A DNA stretch of 64,000 bases from Rebecca billardiae RCC1528 (lineage: Eukaryota; Haptophyta): contig OZ251224.1 of assembly GCA_965240325.2 (NCBI GenBank), forward strand, positions 3,162,001 to 3,226,000, in the 5' to 3' direction. The notes below the pieces were generated by a model, which did no database searches, was not told the origin of the DNA, and was given only the letters and a program-made list of their open reading frames with translations. The position numbers were made by a program, and so were the translations under genes. Below are positions 49,422 to 59,670 of the stretch, piece by piece (within the stretch, counting starts at the first letter, position 1; every line of letters starts with the position of its first letter).

Positions 49422-50608
49422 TAACGACGTGCATTGCTGGCGACGACATTGGATGCCGGATCCGAGGGACGGAGGGACGAGACAAGCTCTCGCCAGAGCT
49501 CCGGGGACTCGGTCCCCAGCGCAATGACTTCGGCGTTCGCGAGCACGGCAGAAGGATCCTTGCGTGCCAACTCGAAGAGAGCATCCTTGAGGGGTTTCAT
49601 TGCATCGTGGGCGGAGGCTAAGACGAGGAGGGTCTTGAACATCGCTGGCGACACTGTCTCCGCACCCAGCTCGAAGCAGTGCACGGCAAGGTCGGGCAGC
49701 AAGAAGTTGGACGCGGCGATGAGCACGTGTGTCGAGTACTCGCCGAGATCATCGGCGCTCGGCAGCGAGCTGAGGTACACATGGTCCAGGACGTGCTGCA
49801 TGGCGTGCGAGTTCGTCGGCAGAGGTACCGGGACGCTGGCTGGCGGAAGGGGCTTCGGCAAGAAGAGCTCGGCGAAGTAGGGCGACTTGGCAGCGCATAT
49901 CGCCTTGTGCGCTGGCAACTCGACCTTGTCCGTGCACTGGAAAAGGACATCTGCAAGGCGCGAATCGGTCCGCAGCGCGCGCAGCGTGTCCAGCTTGTCG
50001 ACGCACAGAGCTTTGCCAGGCCCGCAGTCCACCCGACGCTTCTTGTTCTTCACGTCCTCGTCGTTGACAGCCCTTGCACGGCGGACACGATCGGCCTCGA
50101 GCATCAACTCCACCTTGTCGGCCGCGTCGTAATTGTGCCGTCCCACGTGATGGCGCAGGTGACACGCCAGTTCGTAGGCATCCATCGGCGCCAGGTTGAC
50201 GAGGCCCCCCATCAGGTCGACCTGGATGGGAGCCTTCTGCGTCGTGTGCGCGCCGTTCGCAAGAAGCGACTCGATGATCTCCAAAGGATTCTTCACCGCC
50301 TGCGCGCTTGCGTCATCAGTGCCGACGTCGAGAGTCATGGCCTTGAATGCCGCGAACACGGCGATGTTCATTGGCGTAGTGCTATACGTACGCGCCGCCT
50401 CAACGACTGCGTTGCGCACACGCCCATACGAGTCGTACTGATGCTTCGTGGACGCAACGCATCTCAGTCCTGCGATGCCGTCCATCGTCGGCGGGATTTG
50501 GAGCAGGCCGTTGGGATCCGCGCCGTTCTTCAGCAGCGCGGAGACCTTTGCAGAGTCCGTTTCGACGATCGCGAAGAGGAACCCGCGGGACAAATCGACC
50601 GGAAGCAT
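49421..50608 (-). CDS. Ankyrin-BTB/POZ protein, paralogue 1
   Basis: Single exon, 395 residues. The N-terminal third has ankyrin-like stretches (VSALLKNGADPNG, TTPMNIAVFAAFKA, IIESLLANGAHTTQ). A basic KNKKRRVDCGPGKA (about 187-200) may be a nuclear signal. The BTB fold starts at LADVLFQCTDKVELPAHKAI and continues to SPYFAELF and VLDHVYLSSLP. BTB proteins often bring substrates to CUL3 ubiquitin ligases; that use here is inference. It is a tandem paralogue of 52637-53812. The last residues differ from the paralogue exactly where a dispersed repeat begins, so the C-terminus was probably changed by that insertion. Confidence 0.8.
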   Translation of the reverse strand: MLPVDLSRGFLFAIVETDSAKVSALLKNGADPNGLLQIPPTMDGIAGLRCVASTKHQYDSYGRVRNAVVEAARTYSTTPMNIAVFAAFKAMTLDVGTDDASAQAVKNPLEIIESLLANGAHTTQKAPIQVDLMGGLVNLAPMDAYELACHLRHHVGRHNYDAADKVELMLEADRVRRARAVNDEDVKNKKRRVDCGPGKALCVDKLDTLRALRTDSRLADVLFQCTDKVELPAHKAICAAKSPYFAELFLPKPLPPASVPVPLPTNSHAMQHVLDHVYLSSLPSADDLGEYSTHVLIAASNFLLPDLAVHCFELGAETVSPAMFKTLLVLASAHDAMKPLKDALFELARKDPSAVLANAEVIALGTESPELWRELVSSLRPSDPASNVVASNARR

Positions 50609-52486
50609 CGTCGGCGAGTTCAGACGCGTGCGGTGCGTGGGAGAGCGGTGGGAGAGGCGAGCCGCGCGTCGGTGGCAAGCCGGTGTGCGCGATCAGTGGC
50701 CGCCAGCTTGGCGAGCGAGCGCTGATCAAAAGGCCGACCGCCGTTCTCCACCGGATCCGGTGCTCTTACAGGGGGGGCCAGATGAAGTTTCCCATACACT
50801 TCGGAAGGGAAGCCATGGCGGGCGTGAATGCCCGTCCCACTACGATCCAAGGCGCGTGTGGCACGTCCGGGACCGGGGGGCATGCCACACGCCGGTCGGC
50901 GTCGCCGTACGAGCGCGTGCGCGTGAGTGACAGCTTCCCTTCCGACTTTTCGACCACTCTCACGTCCACGTCCACGACCCCGTACGACCGGCGCGCCGGT
51001 GAGGTTGCGCATGAGAAGGATGGGCAGGTAGCGGCCAGGATCACCGTTCTGACGGTCATACTGCCCCCTGGGGCATGCATTGCGACGGTGCATGCCTGGT
51101 AATGGTCCATCTGACCCTACAAGCCGTGGATCTGACGAGCAAGGTTGGCTGCGCGGTAGTCGTGCGACCGCCGTCCAACACGGCTGCCGTGGCGAATACG
51201 TTTGGCGTGTGCGCGCCTGTCAACGGCAGGGTGATCAACGACCGGCATGGCTAGCAAGCTGATCAGGACTAGTAACAACCTTGTCGGGGACCATGCCACG
51301 CCATTTGGCGACCTCGCCACCGCTCAATGCCCGTCCAGAGGCACGGACGTGCCGCACTACCTGGCCAGCCACCGCCAAAGTGGGGCCCACCATCTGGACC
51401 CCCCTGTACTGGAATCAACGCCATCAACGCGTGCAGGCTCCCGGACAATGCCGGCCCACGCCCGACGGCTAGTAGTGGTATGCGCGTACCCCCATAACTA
51501 TACGGCTGCCCAGCAGCCTTGCCGACGACTCAGCGCCATCAGCGGCGACGGTGCGGGTGCCACTGGGAGTGACTCCGCCCTTGTATATCAGAATCAGTGC
51601 GCATTGGCATCAGTGCCCAGTTCTTCACAAGACATGAAGCAGCGGTGATGACATGGCTCACTGATGGCACTCAGTCGCTGACAGGATAGATATTAGATGA
51701 CAGCATCACTAGAATGCGTCCGCACGCGTTCGGCCCACGGCTATAATTCTACGACTTTATACGTGTACGGCTGCTGCGGCTTGAGGCCGGTTCTACTGCC
51801 ACCTCGGAGTCGGATGCTGACAGTAATATGCAAGTGACATTGATGAACTCATGACCTATGACAGGCAATCGCGGGCAATACTAAGGAGCTGTCACGTTAA
51901 GAAAAGTCTGGGGCTTGCTATCTGCGGATCTGGCCTAGAAACTGAGACTAGCGATTGGCTGGTTCGCTATACGCATAGTCACACTAAGAAACCGGGACTA
52001 CGTCGTCGCGGCTGACGAGTGGTCCACCGAGGCGCAGTGCCCGTGGGACGCGGCGCGCGGCCCGACCACGAGTACAGGCCAAGTCCCGACTTCTCCTGAT
52101 GACTGACTTCTGGCCAGTGCACCGCAGCATCCATGCAACATCATGATGCCAGATTTGCTGCTCAAAAATGGCCCAATTGTTTTCTTCGGCCTCGCCGGCC
52201 GGGCCTAAAGACTCAGCGGGGGGCTCAGCCCCCCTGCGCCGCGCGGCGGGCGGACCTAGCTAAGAAACTGAGACTCCGTAGGCGCTCGGGCTATCGAACG
52301 GCTAAGAAACCGAGACTAGCCGTGAGATCTCTTACTTCTTATTGCCCGCCATTGCCTGTACTCACTGTCAGTCACTGCCTACTGTCCCGCGACTCATGAT
52401 GATGATGCCGGCCCGCGCCCATGGTGGTCGTTAAATTATGCATGCGACTACATCATCAGGCTTTTGAAGCCAGCTAGAGTACCTAG
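50609..52486. other. Intergenic region between BTB paralogues
   Basis: 1.9 kb without a gene. The first 80 bp upstream of paralogue 1 resemble the region upstream of paralogue 2 (GTGCGGTGCGTGGGAGA). A short motif AAGAAACYGRGACT or a close variant appears at 51936-51952, 51983-52001, 52256-52277 and 52301-52320. Confidence 0.55.
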
Positions 52487-52581
52487 GAGGCCGAATCCAA
52501 GGGACGGAGATATGAGACGAGCTCTGCCTGAAGCTCCTGGTACTTGGGCGCAAGTGCGGGGACTTACGGAGCACGGGGCAG
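52487..52581 (-). pseudogene. Relic of a BTB-paralogue C-terminus
   Basis: This stretch resembles 52670-52765, which codes for the last residues of paralogue 2 (GGATCCGAGGGACGGAGGGA and GACGAGCTCTGCC blocks), but with substitutions and a gap of about 11 bases. It looks like the remains of a third copy or of a local duplication. Confidence 0.6.
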
Positions 52582-52636
52582 GCCGTCCCTCCTGCGTGCA
52601 ATCTCAGCAAAAGTCAAAAGAGCTGAACGGTGCTCA

Positions 52637-53812
52637 TTAATGAGCATCGCTGACGACGACATTGGATGCCGGATCCGAGGGACGGAGGGACGAGACGAGC
52701 TCTGCCCAAAGCTCCGGTGACTCGGTCGCCAGCGCGGGGACTTTGGCGTTCGCGAGCACGGCGGAAGGCTCCTTGCGTGCCAACTTGAAGAGAGCATCCT
52801 TGAGGCGTTTCATCGCATCGTGGGCGGAGGCTAAGACGAGGAGGGTCTTGAACATCGCTGGCGACACTGTCTCCGCACCCAGCTCGAAGCAGTGCACGGC
52901 AAGGTCGGGCAGCAAGAAGTTGGACGCGGCGACGAGCACGTCTGTCGTGTACTCGCCGAGATCATCGGCGCTCGGCAGCGAGCCGGTGTACACATGGTCC
53001 TTGACGTGCTGCATGACGTGCGAGCTCGTCGCCACAGGTACGACATCGCGGAGTACCCCAGGGAGAAGACGCGAGAACACCCCGGAGAAGTAGGGCGACT
53101 TGGCAGCGCATATCGCCTTGTGCGCGGGGAACTCGACATTGTCCGTGCACTCGAAAACAACATCTGCATGGCTCGAATCGTGCAGCAGCGTGTGAAACGG
53201 GGCCAGCGCGTCGACGCGCAGAGCTTTGCCAGGCCCGCAGTCCACACGACGCTTCTTGTTCTTCACGTCCTCGTCGTTGGTAGCCCTTGCGTGGCTGACA
53301 CGAATGGCCACGATCTTCGACTGCAGCTTTGCGGCCGCGGGGTGATGACGCCAGCCCATGCGGTAGCGCAAGCAATACGCCACATCGTAGGCATCGACCG
53401 ATTCCATGTCGACGATCGCCCCCTTCAGCTCGACCCGGAGGCTAGCCTTCTGCGTCGTGTGCGCGCCGTTCGCAAGAAGAGCGTCGATGATCTCCAAAGA
53501 ACTCTCCACCGCCAGCGCGCCTGCGTCATCAGTGTCGGCGTCGACGAGAGTCATGGCCTTGAAAGCCGAGGACACGGCAATGTGCATCGGCGTTGTGTCA
53601 AAATCCAGCATAACGCTGCGCTCACGCCCATACGTGTCGTATTCTTTCTTCGCAGCGCAACTCAGTCCTGCGATGCCGTCCATCTTCGACGTGATTCGGA
53701 TTTGACTGTTGGGATCCGCGCCGTGCTTTAGCAGCGCGGAAACCTCTGCGGGGTCGTTCGCGCTGATCGCGTAGAGCAGCCCGCTGGACCAATTGAGCGC
53801 GGCGGAAGGCAT
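52637..53812 (-). CDS. Ankyrin-BTB/POZ protein, paralogue 2
   Basis: Single exon, 391 residues, same layout as 49421-50608: ankyrin-like VSALLKHGADPNS, TTPMHIAVSSAFKA and IIDALLANGAHTTQ; basic KNKKRRVDCGPGKA; BTB from ADVVFECTDNVEFPAHKAI. The two proteins are nearly identical from LPSADDLGEY to the end, but clearly different in the ankyrin part and at the BTB loop (SRLLPGVLRDVVPV against PKPLPPASVPVPL). Such a pattern suggests partial gene conversion or selection on the N-terminal half. Confidence 0.8.
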   Translation of the reverse strand: MPSAALNWSSGLLYAISANDPAEVSALLKHGADPNSQIRITSKMDGIAGLSCAAKKEYDTYGRERSVMLDFDTTPMHIAVSSAFKAMTLVDADTDDAGALAVESSLEIIDALLANGAHTTQKASLRVELKGAIVDMESVDAYDVAYCLRYRMGWRHHPAAAKLQSKIVAIRVSHARATNDEDVKNKKRRVDCGPGKALRVDALAPFHTLLHDSSHADVVFECTDNVEFPAHKAICAAKSPYFSGVFSRLLPGVLRDVVPVATSSHVMQHVKDHVYTGSLPSADDLGEYTTDVLVAASNFLLPDLAVHCFELGAETVSPAMFKTLLVLASAHDAMKRLKDALFKLARKEPSAVLANAKVPALATESPELWAELVSSLRPSDPASNVVVSDAH

Positions 53813-54029
53813 CGTCGGCGAGCTGAGGCGCGTGCGGTGCGTGGGAGACCGGTGGGGAGGCGAGCCGCGCGCGGTGGGCGACCAGTGCGCTCGCTGTGCA
53901 CGCCTGGCGGCGCTTGTTTAGCGGCAAGGCCAACCGCCGTTCTTCATCGCGATTCCGGTGATGTGAGTGACCGAACGCGTGCGGGCCCGGACATCATCGA
54001 CGACGGCCACCTGCACGGCCGCCCGGCTC
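53813..54029. promoter_or_regulatory. Divergent promoter region of BTB paralogue 2 and F-box-like gene
   Basis: 217 bp. The half next to the BTB gene is shared with paralogue 1. An in-frame GTG near 53967 is not used as start here because the first ATG is at 54030. Confidence 0.4.
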
Positions 54030-55004
54030 ATGGCGGCCCCCACCCGCCTCGATGCCGATGCCATGATGCTTGTGCTGGAGCACCTCACCCCTCGCGAGCT
54101 TTGCCGGCTCCGCTCGGTGGGCCGCTTCATGTGCACCTCCGTCGACGCCGTCGCCGAGCGCATGAGCACCAGGTGGCGAGCCCAGGGCTTCGTGTGGCCG
54201 AGTTTGATCGTGCCGGGCAGCGGCCTCGGCTTGCTCCTCCTCGAGTACCTGCGCACGTGCTCGGCGCAGCTGCGCACGTCCGACCCCTCGCGGCAGGCGC
54301 TGGCCATCTTTCGTGGTCGTGTGTACCTGCAGAGCAAGAGCCACTCGCTGTGCTGCCCGTCTGCCGAGTGCCTCGTTCCAATCAGCAGCTGGCGGCCGTC
54401 CCTGCTGCACGTGCTGCCACCGGAGATCACGGCCGGACTGGCAGAGACGACGCGGCGGCTCGTGCCGACGGCGCCCGTCGCCCTGTTACGCGCATGGCGT
54501 ATCGGCACGCACGGATCCATCGAGCCATCGACCCATGCGTTCCGAGCGTACGCGGGAGCCCTGGATGCAGCTCAGGCCGGGCGCGGCGCATACGCGACGG
54601 ACGGGACCGTCGGGCGCAACGAGATCCGGTGCGCCGTCGTGCAGCGCGGGGCGGGCCAGCCATCTCTGTACGTGCTCACCGAATCGCAGGCGCAAGGCGC
54701 GCTGGCAGCTGCGTTCCCCAACGCGTCGACCCGCGGGCGGCTGCTGGAGCAGCTACCCTACCGAGCGGATGAGTGCGAGGACGGAGGCGCACTCTGGGTT
54801 GCGATGAGTCTGGCCGCCGAGGACGAGGACAACGACGCCACGCCACCTGGACAGGGCACGGAAGCAGATGCCAGGCGTGTGCGCGACGCACTGCTGGCCC
54901 TCGTCCGAGGCAGCGCAGCGCGCGCTGAACGTCGATACGAACGCAGCACCAACTTCCGCAAGTGCTTCGACTCGTGGAGCTTCGGTGGCGAAGCAGGGCT
55001 CTGA
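54030..55004 (+). CDS. F-box-like protein
   Basis: Single exon, 324 residues from MAAPTRLDADAMMLVLEHLT. The first 45 residues fit an F-box: LDADAMMLVLEHLTPRELCR, then LRSVGRFMCTSVDAVAERM. F-box proteins bind SKP1 and bring substrates to SCF ubiquitin ligases. The rest has no repeat I recognise: SWRPSLLHVLPPEITAGLAE, a region around GAYATDGTVGRNEIRCAV, and an acidic EDEDNDA stretch near 275. It ends in FRKCFDSWSFGGEAGL. Assignment rests on the N-terminal motif only. Confidence 0.6.
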   Translation: MAAPTRLDADAMMLVLEHLTPRELCRLRSVGRFMCTSVDAVAERMSTRWRAQGFVWPSLIVPGSGLGLLLLEYLRTCSAQLRTSDPSRQALAIFRGRVYLQSKSHSLCCPSAECLVPISSWRPSLLHVLPPEITAGLAETTRRLVPTAPVALLRAWRIGTHGSIEPSTHAFRAYAGALDAAQAGRGAYATDGTVGRNEIRCAVVQRGAGQPSLYVLTESQAQGALAAAFPNASTRGRLLEQLPYRADECEDGGALWVAMSLAAEDEDNDATPPGQGTEADARRVRDALLALVRGSAARAERRYERSTNFRKCFDSWSFGGEAGL

Positions 55005-55365
55005 CTCTGCTATCGACTGCGCTAAGCCTAAGTCTGATGATTCAGATGAAGGACATGCAAGCTTTCTCGTCAGCGTCTGATGAGCAGACTACGATACTGA
55101 TGACGATTATGCTGACGACTCTAAGCTACACTACAGTACGTGTTGCCATAGCGCGCTCAGCGCAGCGCGCCTCGTCAACGGTGCGTACTGTATACTTGTT
55201 ACTAGCAGCGGCTGCAGCGCGCTGTCATCAGCGTGCCGCGTGGGTGGGGGCGGCCACACCGGCGGCCCTCCGAGCCCGCATATTGTCTGCAGCTCATGAT
55301 GAGCCGCTGAGGCTCGTGCTGAGGCCGAGGCTGCGCCGCGCGGAGCTCCTGGACGGCTTGCACGA
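55005..55365. other. Convergent intergenic region
   Basis: 361 bp between the F-box-like stop and the fructosamine-kinase stop. AT-richer centre (55080-55200). No gene seen. Confidence 0.5.
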
Positions 55366-56427
55366 TCAGCGGCCGAGCTGCTTGCACAGCCGCATGCTGT
55401 CGCTCATGTACCCGCCGCCGAAGAGGTTGTAGTGGTTGAGCTTGTGGTAGAGCTCGTACAGCGCGCGCCGCTCGCCAAAGCCCTCGTCCTCGGGGATCAG
55501 CTCGCGGTACCCCCTCCAGAAGGCGGGCCCGAGCGAGGCGCACCAGCTCATCCCCCACTCGGCCTCGTGGTGGCCGTAGTACGTCGCCGGGTCGAAGATC
55601 ACCGGCTCGCTCATCGCGCTCGCCGCCATGTTGCCGCTCCACAGGTCGCCGTGCAGCGTGCTCGGCTTGATCTCGCCTGCGCCGGCAAACAGGCTGCGCA
55701 GGCCGTCGGTCCGCTTGAGCGCGGCGTCCCACTCGCGCGTGAGCTCGCTCGAGCCGGCGAGGCCCACCTGGTACCCGATCCGGTGCTCGCGGAAGAACTC
55801 GACCCAGTCGGAGGTCCACGGGTTCTTCTGCGGCGTGCCGCCGATCGTGTTGTCGACCGGGAATCCGAACTTCCCCTCGTCGCGCGCCTCGGGCGCGAGC
55901 GGAGGCGCGAGGTGCATGCGCGCCATCTGCCGGCCGAGCTCGGTGGGGTCGGCCGAGCCGCGCAGGTCGAGGTACTCCATGATCATGAAGCTGCCGCCGC
56001 TCGGCGCGTCGCCATAGTGCTCGACCGCCGGCACGCGGATCGTCTTGGTCGCGTGCATCGCCTGCAGGCCGAGCGCCTCGCCCTCGAACATCTCCTTGGC
56101 CGAGCGCCCGGCGGTCTTGACGAAGAGCTTGACGTCGGAGCCGTCCGGTCGGCGCGCGCTCAGCTGCGAGAACGAGGCCCAGCCGGACGAACCCGAGCCC
56201 TTGGCGTCCTCGACCGTGTACCCGTTCTCGAGCAGCCAGTCGGTGGCTGCGGACATGGATACAGCCGCAGCGGGGACCGCGCTCGAGCGCAGGCGGACGC
56301 CCCTCGTCCCGGGGCTGCGCGCGGCGAGGCGGATGCCGCTCGTCCCGGGCCTGTGCGCGGCGAGGCGGAGGCCGCTCGTCCACGGCGCGACGAGCGCGAG
56401 GAGCGCGACGCGCAGCGCGCTCCGCAT
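55366..56427 (-). CDS. FN3K-like: Fructosamine/ketosamine-3-kinase with N-terminal targeting sequence
   Basis: Single exon, 353 residues. The core from about 60 fits the fructosamine-kinase family: DWLLENGYTVEDAKGSGSSG, the ATP-site lysine in KLFVKTAG, IMEYLDL, GGTPQKNPWTSDWVEFF, the catalytic HGDLWSGN, and IFDPATYYGHHEAEWGMS. These enzymes phosphorylate sugar groups stuck to protein amines so that they fall off (protein deglycation). The first 57 residues are extra: a hydrophobic MRSALRVALLALVAPWTSG and then a basic stretch with repeats of GTSGIRLAA. This fits a signal plus transit peptide, so a plastid site is likely but unproven; plants also have plastid forms. Divergent from the coiled-coil gene, 155 bp away. 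Confidence 0.9.
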   Translation of the reverse strand: MRSALRVALLALVAPWTSGLRLAAHRPGTSGIRLAARSPGTRGVRLRSSAVPAAAVSMSAATDWLLENGYTVEDAKGSGSSGWASFSQLSARRPDGSDVKLFVKTAGRSAKEMFEGEALGLQAMHATKTIRVPAVEHYGDAPSGGSFMIMEYLDLRGSADPTELGRQMARMHLAPPLAPEARDEGKFGFPVDNTIGGTPQKNPWTSDWVEFFREHRIGYQVGLAGSSELTREWDAALKRTDGLRSLFAGAGEIKPSTLHGDLWSGNMAASAMSEPVIFDPATYYGHHEAEWGMSWCASLGPAFWRGYRELIPEDEGFGERRALYELYHKLNHYNLFGGGYMSDSMRLCKQLGR

Positions 56428-56582
56428 ACCGGAGAGCCGACGCCGCCCAAGATCGAGATGCCTGCCGGTGGGACGTGAGTCCGGCGTTCATTCGGCCCAG
56501 GACCAGCCAGGTCCGGTGGTCCTGCTGAGCCAGCGACTGCCGCCATTTTGAAACAGCGTTCTCGACGCGAGTCGTCGGTACG
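56428..56582. promoter_or_regulatory. Divergent promoter region of fructosamine kinase and coiled-coil genes
   Basis: 155 bp between divergent start codons; no named element seen. Confidence 0.4.
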
Positions 56583-59500
56583 ATGTCGCTGGGCGCCGCG
56601 CGGCGCTGGGCGGACACCTCGGGCGTGCGGCTGCAGCCGGCGGCGGCGTCGGGCGCGCGCGACGCGCGCGCCGACGCGGCCCAGCGCTGGGCGGGCACGT
56701 CGGGCGTCGACCTGCGCCAGCGCTCGACGCCCGGCGTGGACGGGCGAGCCGCGCCGCCGGAGCGGCCGGCGCAGGGCCAGCCGTCGGGGACCGGCCTGCG
56801 CGGCGCGGCCGCTGAGCGCTGGGCGCAGAGCTCTGGCATCCAGCTCCGCCGCGGCGGCACGCCGTCCCAGCGTCGAGGCACGCCGTCCACCGGCGGCCGC
56901 GCGCTCGAAGGCGGAGGCGCGGCCGCGCCGCGGCCGCCGCCGCAGACTGAGGAGGAGGCGGAGCGCGCGCGGCAGGAGTGGATCCGTTACTACGTGGTGA
57001 GCGAGCGGTTCGACGAGGCGGTGAAGCTCGGGTGGCAGCACGACGTCGCGGCCAAGCGCATCGCGCGCTACCTCGTCAAGGCGTTCCGCCAGCGCCAGCG
57101 CCAGCGCGCGCTGCAGGGCGGCGGCGGCGGCGGCGGCGGCCGGCGTGGCGGCGGCGGCGGCGGCGGCGGGCGCGGCGGCGGCGGCGGCCTCGACGTGTCG
57201 GCGGCCGACCCGGGCGTGAGCGCGCGGCTGATCGAGGGCGCGCGGCTGTCGCAGACCAAGCTCAGCGCCGCGGACGACGCGCGCGCCTCGCTCGACGGCG
57301 CGCCCGACGTGCACGGCCGACTCGCCGCCGTCGAGGCTACGTACCTTGAGGCTGTGGAGGCGCTGCGCGCCGAGCTGGCGGACCGCGAGCTCGCGCTGGC
57401 GGAGACGCAGCGCGCCGCGCTGCGCGCGCGGCAGGAGCACGACGCCCTCGCGCTGCGCATGCGCGAGGAGCTCGACGACGCGCTGGAGCGCGTCGAGGCG
57501 AACGCTCGCGAGTCGGCCGCCGCGCAGGCGCGCACCGACGCGGTGGCAGACTCGCTTCGCGAGCAGGTGGCGCACGCCAAGGCGGAGGGCGCGGAGAAGG
57601 CGCGGGCGCTGGAGGGCGCGCTCGGCGAGGCGCGCGCCGACGCCGACGCGCTGCGCGCCCGCGTCGAGAAGGCCGAGAGCACCGCGCTCGACTTCGAGCA
57701 CGCCGCGCGCGAGGTGTTCGATCGCTCGGACGCGTCGGCGGCCGACGCGCGCCGCCGCCTCAGCATCGCCCTGGAGGCGCTCGAGGCGGAGCGGCGCGAG
57801 CGCGCGCACGAGTCGGGCGCGCTGCGCGCGCAGCTGCAGGCGCAGAGCAAGGCCGCGATGCGCGCGGCGCACGCCGCCGAGGCCGAGCGCGAGGGCCGCG
57901 ACGAGGCCGAGCGCGCGCGCGCCGAGTCGGAGTTTGCGACGACAGACGCTGCCGCGTCGCTGGATCGTTTTTATGCGGCGCTCTCGGAGGCGCACGAGCG
58001 GATCGAGCAGATGCAGGCGCAGCGCGCGAGCTCGGGCGCGGCGCTGCTCTCGGAGGTGGAGAGCCTCGAGCGCGAGGTCGCCGCCATCGGCCGGCGCGAG
58101 CGCGAGGCGCGGCAGGCCGCCGACGCGATCCGACACCAGGCGGCGCGCGACGTCGCGCAGCTCCGTCGCGAGAAGGCGGAGACTGAGCAAGCGCTGCTCG
58201 TTGCGACGGAGCGCGCGCGGAAGGGGCGCGACTCGGTGCAGGCGGGCGCGTCCGACGCGATCGAGCGGCGCGAGGTCGAGTGCTCGCGCCGCGAGGCCGA
58301 CGCGTACGCCCGCCTCGACGAGCTCCGCCGAGATCTCGAGGACGCGCGCGCGCTGCTGCGCGCGCGCGAAGCGGAATTGGCGGTTCGCGAGCGCGAGGCG
58401 ACGAGTGGCGTGCGAGCGCTGCGCGCGGAGCTGGGGGACGCGCTCGCGCTCGCGGCGCGGCGGGAGGAGGATCTGAAGGCGAACGCCGCCGCGGCGGACG
58501 AGCGCGAGGCCATCGCGCTGCAGCGCGCCGCGGACGCAAGCGCGGGCATGCGGCTCGCGCAGCGCGCGGCCGCGGAGGCGGAGGCGCGCGCGGACGGCGC
58601 CGAGCGCGCGCTCCGCAGCTCGGAGAGCGAGCAGCGCGGCGTGCTCGCGGCGCTCCGCGCGCAGGTGGACGAGCTGAGCGAGGCGCACGACCGGCGCTCG
58701 GGCGTGCACAAGAGCGTGAGCGCGCAGGTCGCCGCGCTGCGCGACGACCTCGCCGACGCGCGCGCGGCCGCGGCCATCGCTGACGATCGCGCCGCCGCGG
58801 CCGGCGCGGACGCGCGCGCCGCCGCGGCCGGCGCGGAGTCGGTGCGCGAGGGGGAGAGCGCGCGGCTGCGCGCCGAGCTGGCCGACGCGCGCGCCGCGGT
58901 GGCCGAGCGCTCCTCCTCCGCGCACGCGCGCGCGCCGGACGCGGGCGAGCTCGAGCGCCTGCGCGCCGAGCTCGCAGAGGCGCGCTCCGCGGCGGCGGAG
59001 GCGCGCTCGGCCGCCGCGCATGCGCAGCACGCGGTCACGCACAGCACCGATGCTGTCGAGCTCGAGCGGCTGCGCGCCGAGCTGGACGAGGCGCGCTCCG
59101 CGGCGGCGGAGGCGCAGCGCGCGGTCGCGGCGAAGCAGCAGGCGGAGGAGCTCGCCTCCTCCGCGCAGGCCTCGCTCCTCAAGCTCGCAGAGCAAGTCGC
59201 CGAACTTGAGGCTCACTCGGCGACGCAGCGCGAGCGTCGCGCGCGCGCGGAGGCGGAGTTGGAGGCGGAGCGGGCGCGCGCGCGCGGCGCGGAGACGGAT
59301 GCGGCTGCGGGCGCGGCGGCGCGCGCGCGCGGCGCGCCGATGAGCGCCGCGGGGCTCGGCGGCGCGCGGAGCATCACCGGCCGCGCGCCGTCTGACGACG
59401 ACGACGGCACCGCAGGCGAGCAACGAGTGCGTGCGGACGCGGCGGCCGGCGGCGGCGGCGGCACGCGGCCGTGGCAGCTGCAAGGCGGCGCCGGCGCCGC

Positions 59501-59626
59501 GCTGCGCACGCCGCCCACCGCGCAGGCGGACGGGCTGCGCGCGGCGGACGGCGGCGGCGGCGGCGGCGGCGCGGCGGCGGCCTTCAGCCAGCACGATGCG
59601 CACACCCTCGCGCGTGCCGCCGCCGC

Positions 59627-59670
<44 letters not shown>

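Noticed and set aside
53967-54029. N-terminal extension of the F-box-like protein using GTG
   Set aside because: Nuclear genes normally start at ATG, and the F-box motif begins right after the ATG at 54030.
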